NCBI GenBank assembly: GCA_964422725.1 | Contig: CAYRCC010000033.1 | Coordinates: 1-23,107 of the forward strand | DNA: 23,107 nt | Origin: CAKSNH01 sp964422725 | Lineage (GTDB): Bacteria; Bacillota; Clostridia; UBA1381 | Direction: 5' to 3' | Shown here: positions 6,323 to 15,361 of the stretch, piece after piece | Layout: each line of letters begins with the position of its first letter | Numbering within the stretch: the first letter of the stretch is position 1 | Translations under genes and position numbers: made by a program | Notes under the pieces: generated by a model | Told to the model about the DNA's origin: nothing | Database searches by the model: none | Seen by the model: only the letters and a program-made list of their open reading frames with translations

Positions 6323-9300
6323 TTACTCTATAGTTACGGTATAAACCTTTTGTGTACTGTGATCCTCTGCCAGTGACTTTATTTCAAGAGTTTTTACGCT
6401 TGTGTCGATTGTCTTTTCAACGGCATCGTTTATCAATATACCGTTTATATACACCAATCCGTATTTGTCGGCAGGTACTGTTTTCACCGTCACAGCCTTT
6501 GCGCCGCTGTCGACTTTGAGTACATATTCGGTCGTGTCCGGATTGAATTCAGGCTCACACACTCCGCCGCTGAAAGTAAGCGCTGAAAGGTTAGGATTGC
6601 GCGAGTAGTCTTTAACTATTCTTACACTGCCGCACAATTTCGGTGCATCGGTGTCGTATTCGGCTTTAAATACAATGTGCAGTGCTGTACAGCCGGAGAT
6701 GGACAGCGTTTCATCTTCCACCGTATACGCCTTTTCCATAACCTCAGGTGAAAGCGGATATCGTACCGTTTCAGACGTTCCGCTCGCGGTAACCTCGGCT
6801 ATAAGCGTGTCCCCGGCATAAATGTTCATCTTTTTGCCGGCATCTTCCGCGGCATATGTAACCTCCAAATAGTTGCTTACATTTTTGTCAACTGCCATTT
6901 GGTAATCGACGTAACCGCCTTTTGAGATGGCGCGGTAATTAGCCATATCGGCTGTACCTTCAACTCCGACAGAACCGGACTGCGTATATCCGTGACCGTT
7001 TTCCTGCTGGTCGTGTGACGGCTCTATAGAGTCGATTACAATGTTTTTATCTCTGCCGGCGAGCTTGTCGCTTAACACTATTTCCTGCATTTTATTCTCA
7101 TCGTTGCCTGTAATATACCAGTATATTCCGTACCGCTCGTTGTAACGCTTATAATGCGGTGTGAACACCAGGCTTTGGTCGGTGTTCTTTAAGGTAAATT
7201 CAAGCTTGCCGTCGGTTTTTACCATATTTTCATTCAAATTATTAAGCCATTTTTCACGTGTGCCGTAGTCGGAATTGACCGTTATATATTCATTGACATC
7301 TGCTTTTGCACTCGGCACGCGTACTGCCATACCATGCGATTTTTCGCTCATATCGGAATTGCCCAGTCCCACACTCAAAACGGTAGGGCCGTACTTAAAC
7401 GCCGTTACGGTGTCGCTGTCGGCAAGCGAGTATGCTTTCATCTGCATAGGGAGTGTGATTTCCAGGGTGTCGCCGGCGGACCAGTCGCGCTCAATTGTAA
7501 TAAATCCCGCTGACTGCATATACTCAACGGCAGTACCGTTCAACTTAACAGTCGGAGCGGCTGCCGTCCATTCCGGAACACGGAGTATAACAGCTGTCCT
7601 TTGTTTGCTGCCTGTGAGCGGTTCTACCTTAACAGTCGTTGTTTCGCCGTCAGGCAGCGACGATTCTTGTGTTAAACGAATGTTATTGTCGGTATCCGTC
7701 AGTACGGAGCTTATGTATTGATTTACAACAATTGTGTTTTCTTTTTTGTAATATATGCTGTCTGTCAGCTTTGTAAAGCTTTCCATTCCCGAACCCGTAC
7801 AGCACCAGAAATCATCAAACTCAGATGAAAATACCTTGTGATATCCGGTCGCCATAGGCTGGAAGTACATTGTCATACCGGTTTCCGGATTCTGACTTGA
7901 CACGATAGCATTAAGGAAAGTGCTTTCGTAATAGTCTGCATACTTTTTGTCACCGGTGATTTTGTAAAGCTCGCGTGACAGCTTGAGCATATTGTACGTG
8001 TTGCAGGTTTCGCAGTTTATGTTGTTTCTGTATGCGTTTTCGGTGTGAGCATTTCTGAAATGCTCATTTTCGCTGTTTCCGCCGGTGATATATGAATGGT
8101 CGTTTACCACTATATCCCAGAAATTTTCCGCAACCGTAAGGTAATAATCAATTTCTCGGCTGTCGGCGGAATCCGTAAGCAGCTTGCCGTCGGTTTCGGC
8201 ATTTGTTCTGTAGCGGTTCAGTGCACCGATAATTTTAGGAATGGTAGTGTTTGCGTGTTTATCCGCAAGCACGTCGTTGTGGGCATATATTTCGTCAAAC
8301 AGCGGGATTTCGTCAAACATATGCGCGGCTTTTGCGTGTTCGGCTTTGCCGGTGAGCTTGTAAAGCTCATACAGGCAGTCGTTCATACCGCCGTATTCGA
8401 TGTTGAGAACTCTTGCCTGCATTGCCGAATCGTACGAGCCGACGCGGTTATATACCCAGTCACCGAGCAGTGATGCCATTTCCAGAGCTTTTTCGTTTTT
8501 GGTGAATTTGTATGTATCAATTAAGCCGGCAAGTATTTTATGCATTGTGTACCACGGCACCCACGCTTGCGTTGTTATGTTGGTTTTGTTCGACTCTACA
8601 TTGTCAAACTGTCCCTCACCCGAAACGATACTGCCGTTACCCCACGCATTTGTGGTAGCAAACAAAAATCCTTTTTTGAGCCTGTTTTCGGAAATCACAC
8701 AGTCACCCTTTATCTGTGCTCCGTAAAGGGCATCTATCATTGCCTGTGACTTTGCAAGCAGCTCGTCGTCAAGCGTATCGGCTTTTGAATATTCGACTCC
8801 CTGTGCCAGTGCCGACACGTAATGTCCGATTGCGTGACCGGCTATAAGGCTTGTTTCCCAACCGCCGTAAGTGCTGACACCTTTTCCTATTTCGGCAGTA
8901 CGCCTGAAACCCTCAACACTTCTGTCCACATCAAACTTTTTAAGATATTCTGTCATTTTTGTTTCGCCGTTTATAAGATATTCGTTTGTCATTTTGACGT
9001 TTGACATAGCATAGTCGGTCAAACCCGTTACAGAGGCCTCAGCAAGCACTGTGACATCAAAGGTTTTTGTATACTGCGCCGCACCGCGTTTTATCTGCGC
9101 GGTAAGCGTTACTCTTTGGTCTGCCTCCTTGGCAGACGGTGCATTAATACCGCCGTTTTCAGCGAGTATTCCGTCGGTATCGCTTAACCACGTTATGGTA
9201 CTTCCGGCATTTCCGGTGAGCGGGAGAGTATCATCGGAGGTAAGGTGTGCATTAATGTTAAGAGTGCTGTAATCCTTGTACGCGTTTTCGTTGTCCAGCT

Positions 9301-10960
9301 TTTGCGCATATTGGTCGTAAGCGGCTTTTATTTCATCGGCGGTGCATACGCGGCTGTACATTACAATATTGTCCATCGCACCGCAGAAAAGCTTGTCATT
9401 TTCATAATGCGATTTACCTATATAATTTGAGCCTTGCGAAAGCGCGCTGATATCACCCGCACAGGCACCGTCGGCTATAAGCGTGCCGTTTCGGTACAGC
9501 TGAACCTTATCTTTGCTTTTTGTTACCGCATAGTGTACCCAAATACCGGTGTCGTTGAATTTATCGACATCGAGCGTACTCCTGTTTGCATTAACATTCA
9601 ATTCTATTCGTCCGCCGTTCGGCGAATAGAAAAAGTAGTTATCGGTATCGGCACCGAAATCGAAAAGACGCGCCCACGTCTGGTCGGTATCGGTTTTTAC
9701 CCATGCCATAAAAGTCATTTCCGGTGTCAGTATGTTGTCGTCAAGCTGCATATATGCGCCGTTACCGTCCAGCACAACCGCCGAACCGTCTATTCCTCGG
9801 TTTTCTTTTATAACCGCGCCGTTTTTGAGCATAGGTATAACATCTTCCGTATAATTGTCAAAGTCAAAGCTGTATATAACGTCGTGATTTTGTATTCTGT
9901 TGATTTCGGTACTTTTGGTAATCGGCGAGAGCTTGCTGTCCCATACAAATACCGAAATTTTTGCACATTCGCAAAAGTCCAGAGTAAGCGGTACGCTGCA
10001 GAATGAGCTTTTTTCAAGAGTTTTGCTTATTTTGTTCAAAGCACAGATACTTCCGTCATTGGCGTATGCCGCCGCGATAATGTCGGTATCTTTGTCGGCA
10101 AGAGTGGGATTTACAATTGTCGCGGTGACTTCGATTTTATTGTCCTTATGTACGGCTTTTTTATCCGCAACCGAAATTTTTTCCGCCGTCATTGCAAATG
10201 ATACGGTTTTCGTATAAGGATTGGCACTCTTTACAACCGAAGTGTCGGTACAGGAAAGCGCGGCAAGCTTGCTGAAATTTTCCTGTGAATCGGCAGTAAT
10301 GTATACTTGACAGCCCTCGGTCAAACCGGAAACATTTATCGTACCGCCGGTATAATATACATTTGCTTTGGTAGAGCCTTTAAGCGTAAGAGTGCCGCTT
10401 TGAATGTTTACACCGGGATTTTCGGCAAATACCGACTGCGCGGAATTTTCATTGCCACGGAATTCAACATTATTGAGCGTAATATCAGCACCGGCGCAGG
10501 TCATTGCAAAACGGTCGGTTTTGGCGGTTTTGAAATTTTGTACGGTGACATTTTCAAAAACAGCGGTTCCGCTCATATACCAAAGTGCGGCATCTGAAAA
10601 AGTGCCGAGCGTTTTATTGCCGTCGATTATCATATTTTTAAATGTCCAGTTTGAGGCACTGTTTTGGTAAAGCACGGCATCGTTCCACATATCGTTTGAC
10701 TTTTTAATCGTAAAACCGCCGCCGTCGATTGTACCGGTGGTGATTTGTTCGTTTACACCGGAATTTTTTGTGCTGACGTTTGCTGTAAGTGAGTAGTCGC
10801 CGCCCGATGAAAGTGCATTTGCCAGCTCCGTTTCACCTGAAATCGTGGAAGCGGCAAATAAAGTGACATCGGTTTGCCGAGTGTGTGCGGACACTGCCGT
10901 TATGTATGGTGCGGACAGTGTTAATGCACATATGATTGCGATTAGCTTTCTTTTTTTCAT
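6323..10960 (-). CDS. Secreted multidomain GH127/GH146-type beta-L-arabinofuranosidase
   Basis: A 1545-residue exported enzyme. In order: signal peptide (1-25); right-handed beta-helix-like region with NxxF/GNx turns (about 40-240); a beta-sandwich linker (about 255-355); LamG/concanavalin-like domain (about 363-552); atrophied Ig-like domain (about 560-640); DUF1680/GH127-type (alpha/alpha)6 catalytic domain (about 650-1080) with its beta domains (to about 1275); a further beta-sandwich (about 1305-1450); and a C-terminal cadherin-like domain (1454-1545). The cysteine/zinc signature is complete: E984-T-C986 in NCETCN and C1053-C1054 in FWCCTGSGME. GGNSENEHF carries the likely acid/base Glu (E966). 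Known relatives release L-arabinofuranose from arabinan or glycoproteins by a cysteine-nucleophile mechanism. No S-layer or sortase anchor is seen. The start ATG follows GGAG; the promoter is at 11006-11034. The family is firm, the exact linkage specificity is not. Confidence 0.9.
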   Translation of the reverse strand: MKKRKLIAIICALTLSAPYITAVSAHTRQTDVTLFAASTISGETELANALSSGGDYSLTANVSTKNSGVNEQITTGTIDGGGFTIKKSNDMWNDAVLYQNSASNWTFKNMIIDGNKTLGTFSDAALWYMSGTAVFENVTVQNFKTAKTDRFAMTCAGADITLNNVEFRGNENSAQSVFAENPGVNIQSGTLTLKGSTKANVYYTGGTINVSGLTEGCQVYITADSQENFSKLAALSCTDTSVVKSANPYTKTVSFAMTAEKISVADKKAVHKDNKIEVTATIVNPTLADKDTDIIAAAYANDGSICALNKISKTLEKSSFCSVPLTLDFCECAKISVFVWDSKLSPITKSTEINRIQNHDVIYSFDFDNYTEDVIPMLKNGAVIKENRGIDGSAVVLDGNGAYMQLDDNILTPEMTFMAWVKTDTDQTWARLFDFGADTDNYFFYSPNGGRIELNVNANRSTLDVDKFNDTGIWVHYAVTKSKDKVQLYRNGTLIADGACAGDISALSQGSNYIGKSHYENDKLFCGAMDNIVMYSRVCTADEIKAAYDQYAQKLDNENAYKDYSTLNINAHLTSDDTLPLTGNAGSTITWLSDTDGILAENGGINAPSAKEADQRVTLTAQIKRGAAQYTKTFDVTVLAEASVTGLTDYAMSNVKMTNEYLINGETKMTEYLKKFDVDRSVEGFRRTAEIGKGVSTYGGWETSLIAGHAIGHYVSALAQGVEYSKADTLDDELLAKSQAMIDALYGAQIKGDCVISENRLKKGFLFATTNAWGNGSIVSGEGQFDNVESNKTNITTQAWVPWYTMHKILAGLIDTYKFTKNEKALEMASLLGDWVYNRVGSYDSAMQARVLNIEYGGMNDCLYELYKLTGKAEHAKAAHMFDEIPLFDEIYAHNDVLADKHANTTIPKIIGALNRYRTNAETDGKLLTDSADSREIDYYLTVAENFWDIVVNDHSYITGGNSENEHFRNAHTENAYRNNINCETCNTYNMLKLSRELYKITGDKKYADYYESTFLNAIVSSQNPETGMTMYFQPMATGYHKVFSSEFDDFWCCTGSGMESFTKLTDSIYYKKENTIVVNQYISSVLTDTDNNIRLTQESSLPDGETTTVKVEPLTGSKQRTAVILRVPEWTAAAPTVKLNGTAVEYMQSAGFITIERDWSAGDTLEITLPMQMKAYSLADSDTVTAFKYGPTVLSVGLGNSDMSEKSHGMAVRVPSAKADVNEYITVNSDYGTREKWLNNLNENMVKTDGKLEFTLKNTDQSLVFTPHYKRYNERYGIYWYITGNDENKMQEIVLSDKLAGRDKNIVIDSIEPSHDQQENGHGYTQSGSVGVEGTADMANYRAISKGGYVDYQMAVDKNVSNYLEVTYAAEDAGKKMNIYAGDTLIAEVTASGTSETVRYPLSPEVMEKAYTVEDETLSISGCTALHIVFKAEYDTDAPKLCGSVRIVKDYSRNPNLSALTFSGGVCEPEFNPDTTEYVLKVDSGAKAVTVKTVPADKYGLVYINGILINDAVEKTIDTSVKTLEIKSLAEDHSTQKVYTVTIE

Positions 10961-11005
10961 AATGCTGACTCCTTGTGTGATGATATTTTTGTTTATTACT
11001 TAACT

Positions 11006-11034
11006 ATTATATTATTTTATAGGTGAAAATTCAA
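11006..11034 (-). promoter_or_regulatory. Sigma-A promoter of the GH127/146-type gene
   Basis: On the minus strand: TTGAAT (11034-11029), a 17-bp spacer and a perfect TATAAT (11011-11006), giving a leader of about 40 nt before the ATG at 10960. No catabolite-repression site was recognised. Confidence 0.65.
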
Positions 11035-11155
11035 GCGATTTGCGTAGAGCATTATGCACAAAATAATGAGCGGATATTTGATTATTAAGACGAAACGCGG
11101 TGTCGGCACTGCCAAGTGTGCAGCGGTTTGTTTTGCAAACTGATATTTTTGTTCT

Positions 11156-11180
11156 ATACTCGTCCTTCTTTTCATACAAT
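11156..11180 (+). promoter_or_regulatory. Putative sigma-E promoter of the spoIIIA operon
   Basis: CATACAAT (11173-11180) is a perfect match to the sigma-E -10 consensus and lies 33 bp before spoIIIAA. An ATACT (11156-11160) sits upstream as a weaker -35. spoIIIA is a known sigma-E mother-cell operon, which supports the reading; the -35 and its spacing are the weak points. Confidence 0.5.
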
Positions 11181-11212
11181 ATAGCATAAAATATACGAAA
11201 GGACGATGACTA

Positions 11213-12151
11213 ATGATAAGTGTAAGCAATACCGATAAACTGACCGACAGAACCCTTTTGGGGTATATTCCGTGCAGTGTTAGGAATGTTTTGTATAATA
11301 TGGATTTGGAGGGCTTGGAGGAAATACGCCTAAGACGGGGACTGCCCGTTAAGCTGTATATCAACAATACAAGCTTTTTTATAAACCGCAGGGGCGCACT
11401 GCAAAGCAACACCGAAAATGCTGTGAGGGTAAGCAAATCCGAAATTGATGAAGCACTGGAGCTTATAACAAAATCATCGGTGTATGCGGTCGGTGATGAG
11501 CTGTGCAACGGCTATGTTACCGTAACCGGCGGACACAGAGTGGGTATATGCGGACGTGCGGTTATGGCGGACGGGAAAGTGTCTTTCATAAAGGATATTT
11601 GCGGTTTAAACTACAGGTTTGCACACGAAATACTCGGTGCGGCAGATGAGGTTATAAGCAGTATATACAACGGCGGAAAAGTCAGAAATACCCTGATAAT
11701 ATCACCGCCGCAATGCGGCAAGACGACAATACTTCGCGACATTGCACGTCAGCTGTCATATAAAAACGTAAAGACGGCAATTGTTGACGAGCGCGGCGAA
11801 ATAGCCGGTATGAACGGCGGTATTTCCGGATACGAGCTTGGCGCGAATGTAGACGTTCTTGATTTTTGCCCGAAGGCTGTAGGAATGATAATGATGCTCA
11901 GGAGTATGTCGCCGGAGGTTATAATAACCGATGAAATAGGTACAAAAAATGATATTTGCGCGGTTGAAAAAGCGATAAATTCGGGAGTGGGGATAATAAC
12001 CAGTATTCACGCGGACGGCAGAAACGACATATTAAAAAGGAAAGACACCGCAAAGCTTGCCGCTATGTTTGACTGTTATGTTACGCTGAGCCGGAGAAAC
12101 GGTGCCGGTACAATTGATGAAATATACATCAAAGGAGAACCGAAAATATGA
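11213..12151 (+). CDS. spoIIIAA: Stage III sporulation protein AA (ATPase)
   Basis: A 312-residue secretion-type ATPase, the only predicted energy source of the SpoIIIA-SpoIIQ channel that links mother cell and forespore. The N-domain (1-150) includes the LEEIRLRRGLPVKLYI and GHRVGICGRAV blocks typical of the family. Walker A is SPPQCGKTT (164-172), Walker B is EVIITDE (235-241), and the Arg/Asp-rich VDERGEIAG box (191-199) follows the P-loop. The first P-loop position is Ser where family members usually have Gly. The ATG at 11213 follows a modest GAAAGGA site. It is first gene of the eight-gene operon, overlapping the next by 4 nt, so translation is coupled. It is cytoplasmic at the mother-cell membrane. 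Confidence 0.96.
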   Translation: MISVSNTDKLTDRTLLGYIPCSVRNVLYNMDLEGLEEIRLRRGLPVKLYINNTSFFINRRGALQSNTENAVRVSKSEIDEALELITKSSVYAVGDELCNGYVTVTGGHRVGICGRAVMADGKVSFIKDICGLNYRFAHEILGAADEVISSIYNGGKVRNTLIISPPQCGKTTILRDIARQLSYKNVKTAIVDERGEIAGMNGGISGYELGANVDVLDFCPKAVGMIMMLRSMSPEVIITDEIGTKNDICAVEKAINSGVGIITSIHADGRNDILKRKDTAKLAAMFDCYVTLSRRNGAGTIDEIYIKGEPKI

Positions 12152-12651
12152 TTAAAATTATTGGAGCACTGATAATAACGGGAGCAACGTCGCTGCTTGG
12201 AATATACAAATCCGTCGGACTGAAAAACAGAGTGCTGTATCTTTGTGAATTTAAGACTGCGCTGAGCCTATTGAAAAGTGAGATTGTTTTTGCCGGCAAC
12301 TGTCTGGAAAAAGCTTTTATGAATATTTCAAAAACAAGCAGAGCGTCATGGGTATTTGAAACGGCGGCAAAAAACATAGACGGCTGCGGAGTAAAGAAAG
12401 CGTGGGAAAATTCCGTTTTGATGTATGCGGATAAAATGAGTCTGAAAAACGAAGATGTCAAGGTACTGCAGCTGCTCGGCGCACAGCTTGGTATGACAGA
12501 CAAGGAAAATCAAATTAAGAATATAGTATATGTAAGCGAGCTGGTAGACAGCCGGATTCGCAAAGCGGAACAGGAATATTTATCGACGGCAAAACTGTAC
12601 CGCAGTATGGGAGTATTGTCGGGACTGTTCATATCTGTTGTATTGATTTGA
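12148..12651 (+). CDS. spoIIIAB: Stage III sporulation protein AB
   Basis: A 167-residue protein with an N-terminal hydrophobic helix (about 1-18), a cytoplasm-facing helical middle and a C-terminal hydrophobic segment (MGVLSGLFISVVLI). The LLGAQLGMTDKENQ stretch is the conserved block resembling GspF/type IV pilus platform proteins, to which SpoIIIAB is related. It presumably partners the SpoIIIAA ATPase. ATGA overlap with spoIIIAA (12148-12151); 26-bp gap to spoIIIAC. Confidence 0.95.
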   Translation: MIKIIGALIITGATSLLGIYKSVGLKNRVLYLCEFKTALSLLKSEIVFAGNCLEKAFMNISKTSRASWVFETAAKNIDGCGVKKAWENSVLMYADKMSLKNEDVKVLQLLGAQLGMTDKENQIKNIVYVSELVDSRIRKAEQEYLSTAKLYRSMGVLSGLFISVVLI

Positions 12652-12677
12652 TACTTTAGAGAAAGGATATATGTACT

Positions 12678-12872
12678 ATGAATGTAGACTTGATTTTTCA
12701 AATAGCCGGAATAGGTATAATAGTTGCGGTGCTGAATCAGCTGTTGGTGCGTGCCGGACGTGAAGAACAGGCACTTTTGACGACTATAGCCGGCTTGGTG
12801 GTTGTACTTTTTATAATAGTACAGCAAATCGGAGCTTTGTTCGATACGGTAAAAACGATTTTTAATCTGTAA
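12678..12872 (+). CDS. spoIIIAC: Stage III sporulation protein AC
   Basis: A 64-residue, two-helix membrane protein (helices at about 4-23 and 36-58), close to the usual 68. The opening NVDLIFQIAGIGIIVAVLNQ and the GREEQALLTT loop are diagnostic. With SpoIIIAD it forms part of the membrane base of the channel. GAAAGGA upstream (12660-12666) serves as ribosome site. Confidence 0.95.
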   Translation: MNVDLIFQIAGIGIIVAVLNQLLVRAGREEQALLTTIAGLVVVLFIIVQQIGALFDTVKTIFNL

Positions 12873-12890
12873 TTTACGGGTGATAAATGT

Positions 12891-13277
12891 ATGGATATAT
12901 TTCAGATAACGGCAGTCGCCGTTATAGGCACTGTGGCGGCAATTATGCTGAAAAGCTATAAGCCTGAGCTTGCAATTGGGGTAAGCCTGATTACGGGGGT
13001 TGTGCTGATGTCGGTTTGCGTGAATGCGATAGGCGAGGTGTTTGTGCAGCTTGAGGGTATAGCTGAAAAGAGCGGTATTGATATGAAATACTTTGCGATA
13101 GTTGTAAAGGTAATAGCAATAGCGTATGTGACACAGTTTGCTGCCGAGGTGTGTCGGGACGGCGGACAGGGCAGTATAGCAGTAAAACTGGAAACTGCCG
13201 GAAAAATATTTGTAATGATACTTACAATGCCGATTTTGAAGGGCTTTCTTGAATTGGTAATAAGCATATTAAACTAA
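12891..13277 (+). CDS. spoIIIAD: Stage III sporulation protein AD
   Basis: A 128-residue integral membrane protein with three to four hydrophobic helices. FVMILTMPILKGFLEL and VKVIAIAYVTQFAAEVCRDGG are characteristic family blocks. It is related to SpoIIIAC and lies 18 bp after it. Its ribosome site (GGTG at 12880-12883) is weak, so coupling to spoIIIAC is likely. Confidence 0.95.
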   Translation: MDIFQITAVAVIGTVAAIMLKSYKPELAIGVSLITGVVLMSVCVNAIGEVFVQLEGIAEKSGIDMKYFAIVVKVIAIAYVTQFAAEVCRDGGQGSIAVKLETAGKIFVMILTMPILKGFLELVISILN

Positions 13278-13292
13278 AGGAATGATGTACAT

Positions 13293-14357
13293 ATGAGGAA
13301 TGTTTTGGTGATGATAATTCTGCTTTTCTGTGTGTTGACTCAAAATGTATATGCTGTGGAACTGCCCGAGCTTGAGGGTGAGTACAAATTTAACGAAACC
13401 GCACGCGAGATAGCATTGGGCGAATTTACTCTTAATCCGGAAAAAATTTGCAAAAATGTATGTGATATTTTCATAAAGCAGATTTCGCAGAGTCGGGAAA
13501 CAATAATTGCGCTGATAGTAATTGCGGCAATGAGCGGTGTGCTTACTGTTATGCAGGGGGCGTTTAAAAGCGGCGGAGTGGGTGAGGCGGCGTTTTTGGC
13601 TTGTTTTGTCTTATCCGCTTCGGCGGCTGTTAAGTGCTTGCTTTCGGCGTTGGAGTGCGCAAAAGAAATTATAGAGCTTATGAGCGAATTTATTACAAAA
13701 TTATCGCCTTTGCTCGTCACTGCCATACTGTCGAGCGGCTTGCCGACCTCGGCGGCGGCGTTTAAACCGGTTTTGTCCTGTGCGGTATATGTGATTACGG
13801 TTATAGTGGATAAGTGCCTGATACCGTTGATATTGTTCGGCGCGGTGCTTGCCATAGTTAATAATATCAGCGGCAGAGTGCAGATATCGGCGTACACAAA
13901 ATTGGTACAGTCTGTTGTAAAGTGGATATTGACGGCAGTGCTTACGATGTTTACGGGAATTACGGGGATATACGGGTTTTCAGCGCCGATGCTTGATGCA
14001 TTGGGGGCGCGTGCGGCAAAATTTGCGGTAGGCAGTTTTGTACCGGTGGTGGGCGGTTTGCTTTCCGATGCGATTGAAACGGTTGTCGGGGGTTCAATGC
14101 TTGTCAAGAATACTGTCGGGACAGCCGGAATTGTGATAGTATGCACTATATGCATTGTGCCTATAATTAAAATTGCGGTTATTGCATTAATGCTTAAATT
14201 ATCTGCGGCGGCAGCCGAACCGATGGCGGATAAACGCATTTCGGGAATGATTCAGGAAATATCCGCTGTGACGGTGAATATTCTGGCAATGGTGATTACG
14301 GTATCGGTTATGTTTATTATATGTATAAGTATAATGATAGCGGCAACGGGAAGATAA
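13293..14357 (+). CDS. spoIIIAE: Stage III sporulation protein AE
   Basis: A 354-residue polytopic membrane protein with a signal-peptide-like N-terminus (likely cleavage after VYA, residue 21) and six or more hydrophobic segments. It is the largest membrane component of the channel. The central blocks LSPLLVTAILSSGLPTSAAAF and MLDALGARAAKFAVGSFVP are typical. It is somewhat shorter than the B. subtilis protein (about 399), mainly in the N-terminal region. It starts 15 bp after spoIIIAD and sits 10 bp before spoIIIAF. Confidence 0.96.
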   Translation: MRNVLVMIILLFCVLTQNVYAVELPELEGEYKFNETAREIALGEFTLNPEKICKNVCDIFIKQISQSRETIIALIVIAAMSGVLTVMQGAFKSGGVGEAAFLACFVLSASAAVKCLLSALECAKEIIELMSEFITKLSPLLVTAILSSGLPTSAAAFKPVLSCAVYVITVIVDKCLIPLILFGAVLAIVNNISGRVQISAYTKLVQSVVKWILTAVLTMFTGITGIYGFSAPMLDALGARAAKFAVGSFVPVVGGLLSDAIETVVGGSMLVKNTVGTAGIVIVCTICIVPIIKIAVIALMLKLSAAAAEPMADKRISGMIQEISAVTVNILAMVITVSVMFIICISIMIAATGR

Positions 14358-14367
14358 GGAGAGCAAA

Positions 14368-14820
14368 ATGAAGGAGTATATAATAGTGATTGCGTCGGCG
14401 GCGATACTGTCGGTGTTTGCGGATATGCTGTCACCGGAGCAGTGGCGCAAGTATGTGAAAATAGTTACGGGGTTTGTAATAATAAGTGTAATTATTGCAC
14501 CGATTGCAAAAATCAAAAATATGGATTTGCTTTCAGAAATGGATTTTGAAAACAGCGTTACAATAAATGAGGTTGATTACAGCAGCCGGTTGGTTATTGA
14601 TGAATTTGAAAGGCTGGTCGAGGAGGATATACGTGACAGAATAAAGAACGAGTACGGCAAAGAAAGCAGTGTCAGGGTGACGGTCAGGGTGAATGATGAG
14701 GATAAAATCGAAAAAATAGAAAATGTCCGCATTGACGTTGTTTCTCCGCCGACGGCGCTTGCCGGTACGATAGCGCAGATGTACGGGATAGATATAAGCG
14801 AGGTGACGGTAAATGAATAA
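14368..14820 (+). CDS. spoIIIAF: Stage III sporulation protein AF
   Basis: A 150-residue protein with two N-terminal membrane helices (about 4-21 and 30-50) and a C-terminal soluble domain (about 60-150) that in this family adopts a ring-building-like fold facing the intermembrane space. The conserved MLSPEQWRKYVKIVTGFVII block is clear, and the end (YGIDISEVTV) matches the typical YNI-type ending. It is shorter than the B. subtilis version. GGAGAG precedes the ATG; its 3' end overlaps spoIIIAG by 8 nt. Confidence 0.94.
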   Translation: MKEYIIVIASAAILSVFADMLSPEQWRKYVKIVTGFVIISVIIAPIAKIKNMDLLSEMDFENSVTINEVDYSSRLVIDEFERLVEEDIRDRIKNEYGKESSVRVTVRVNDEDKIEKIENVRIDVVSPPTALAGTIAQMYGIDISEVTVNE

Positions 14821-15316
14821 AAAGAAATTATATGAATTTTTGAAAAATAAGAATAACGGTATTTTATATGTAATATTAATAATTGGGGTTGTCATAATGC
14901 TGTGCGGTACAATCGACGACGGAAAACCCAATACACAGGCGAGTCAACCCCAAACCGATACAGCCGCAGACGACGAGAAACGTCTTTGCGAAATATTGAG
15001 CGATATAAAGGGTGCGGGGGAGGTGTCGGTGATGATAACGTATTATGAAAGCGAAAAAAAAGACATTGCCTATGAAGTGCGCGAGAGCGAAAACAGTCGG
15101 GAAAACAGCGGCGGACACGAAAAAACGGTTGATAAACAGGCGGTTATGTCAAACGGCAGTCCTATGGTGGTAAAAGAGGTGTATCCAAATGTGAAAGGCG
15201 TAATAGTAACGGCACAGGGAGCGGGGAGTATAAGCGTGCGCGAAAGCATAAGCAGTGCGGTGCAGGCGGTTATGAATGTGCCGGCACACAGGGTATGTGT
15301 ATATGAAAAACGTTGA
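14813..15316 (+). CDS. spoIIIAG: Stage III sporulation protein AG
   Basis: A 167-residue bitopic protein with one membrane helix (about 17-33) and a soluble ring-building domain. The family hallmark is the stretch of LCEILSDIKGAGEVSVMITY followed by PNVKGVIVTAQGAG. SpoIIIAG forms the large oligomeric ring of the channel in the intermembrane space. This one is clearly shorter than the B. subtilis protein (about 229), mostly in the variable region before the ring domain. The start lies inside the end of spoIIIAF. Confidence 0.95.
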   Translation: MNKKKLYEFLKNKNNGILYVILIIGVVIMLCGTIDDGKPNTQASQPQTDTAADDEKRLCEILSDIKGAGEVSVMITYYESEKKDIAYEVRESENSRENSGGHEKTVDKQAVMSNGSPMVVKEVYPNVKGVIVTAQGAGSISVRESISSAVQAVMNVPAHRVCVYEKR

Positions 15317-15361
15317 TAATGTCAATTAATTTTAAATTAATATAAGAAAGGAAGATTGGTT

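Noticed and set aside
9434..10006. 190-codon plus-strand frame inside the glycosidase gene
   Set aside because: It lies opposite the LamG-coding region of a continuous 1545-codon gene and shows no domain or ribosome site.
11017..11508. 163-codon minus-strand frame covering the spoIIIAA promoter
   Set aside because: It overlaps the conserved N-terminal coding region of spoIIIAA and lacks a ribosome site.
13340..14239. Long open frame on the minus strand opposite spoIIIAE (299 codons)
   Set aside because: It is the antisense shadow of a firmly identified gene, has low-complexity Thr/Ala/Ile composition and no ribosome site.
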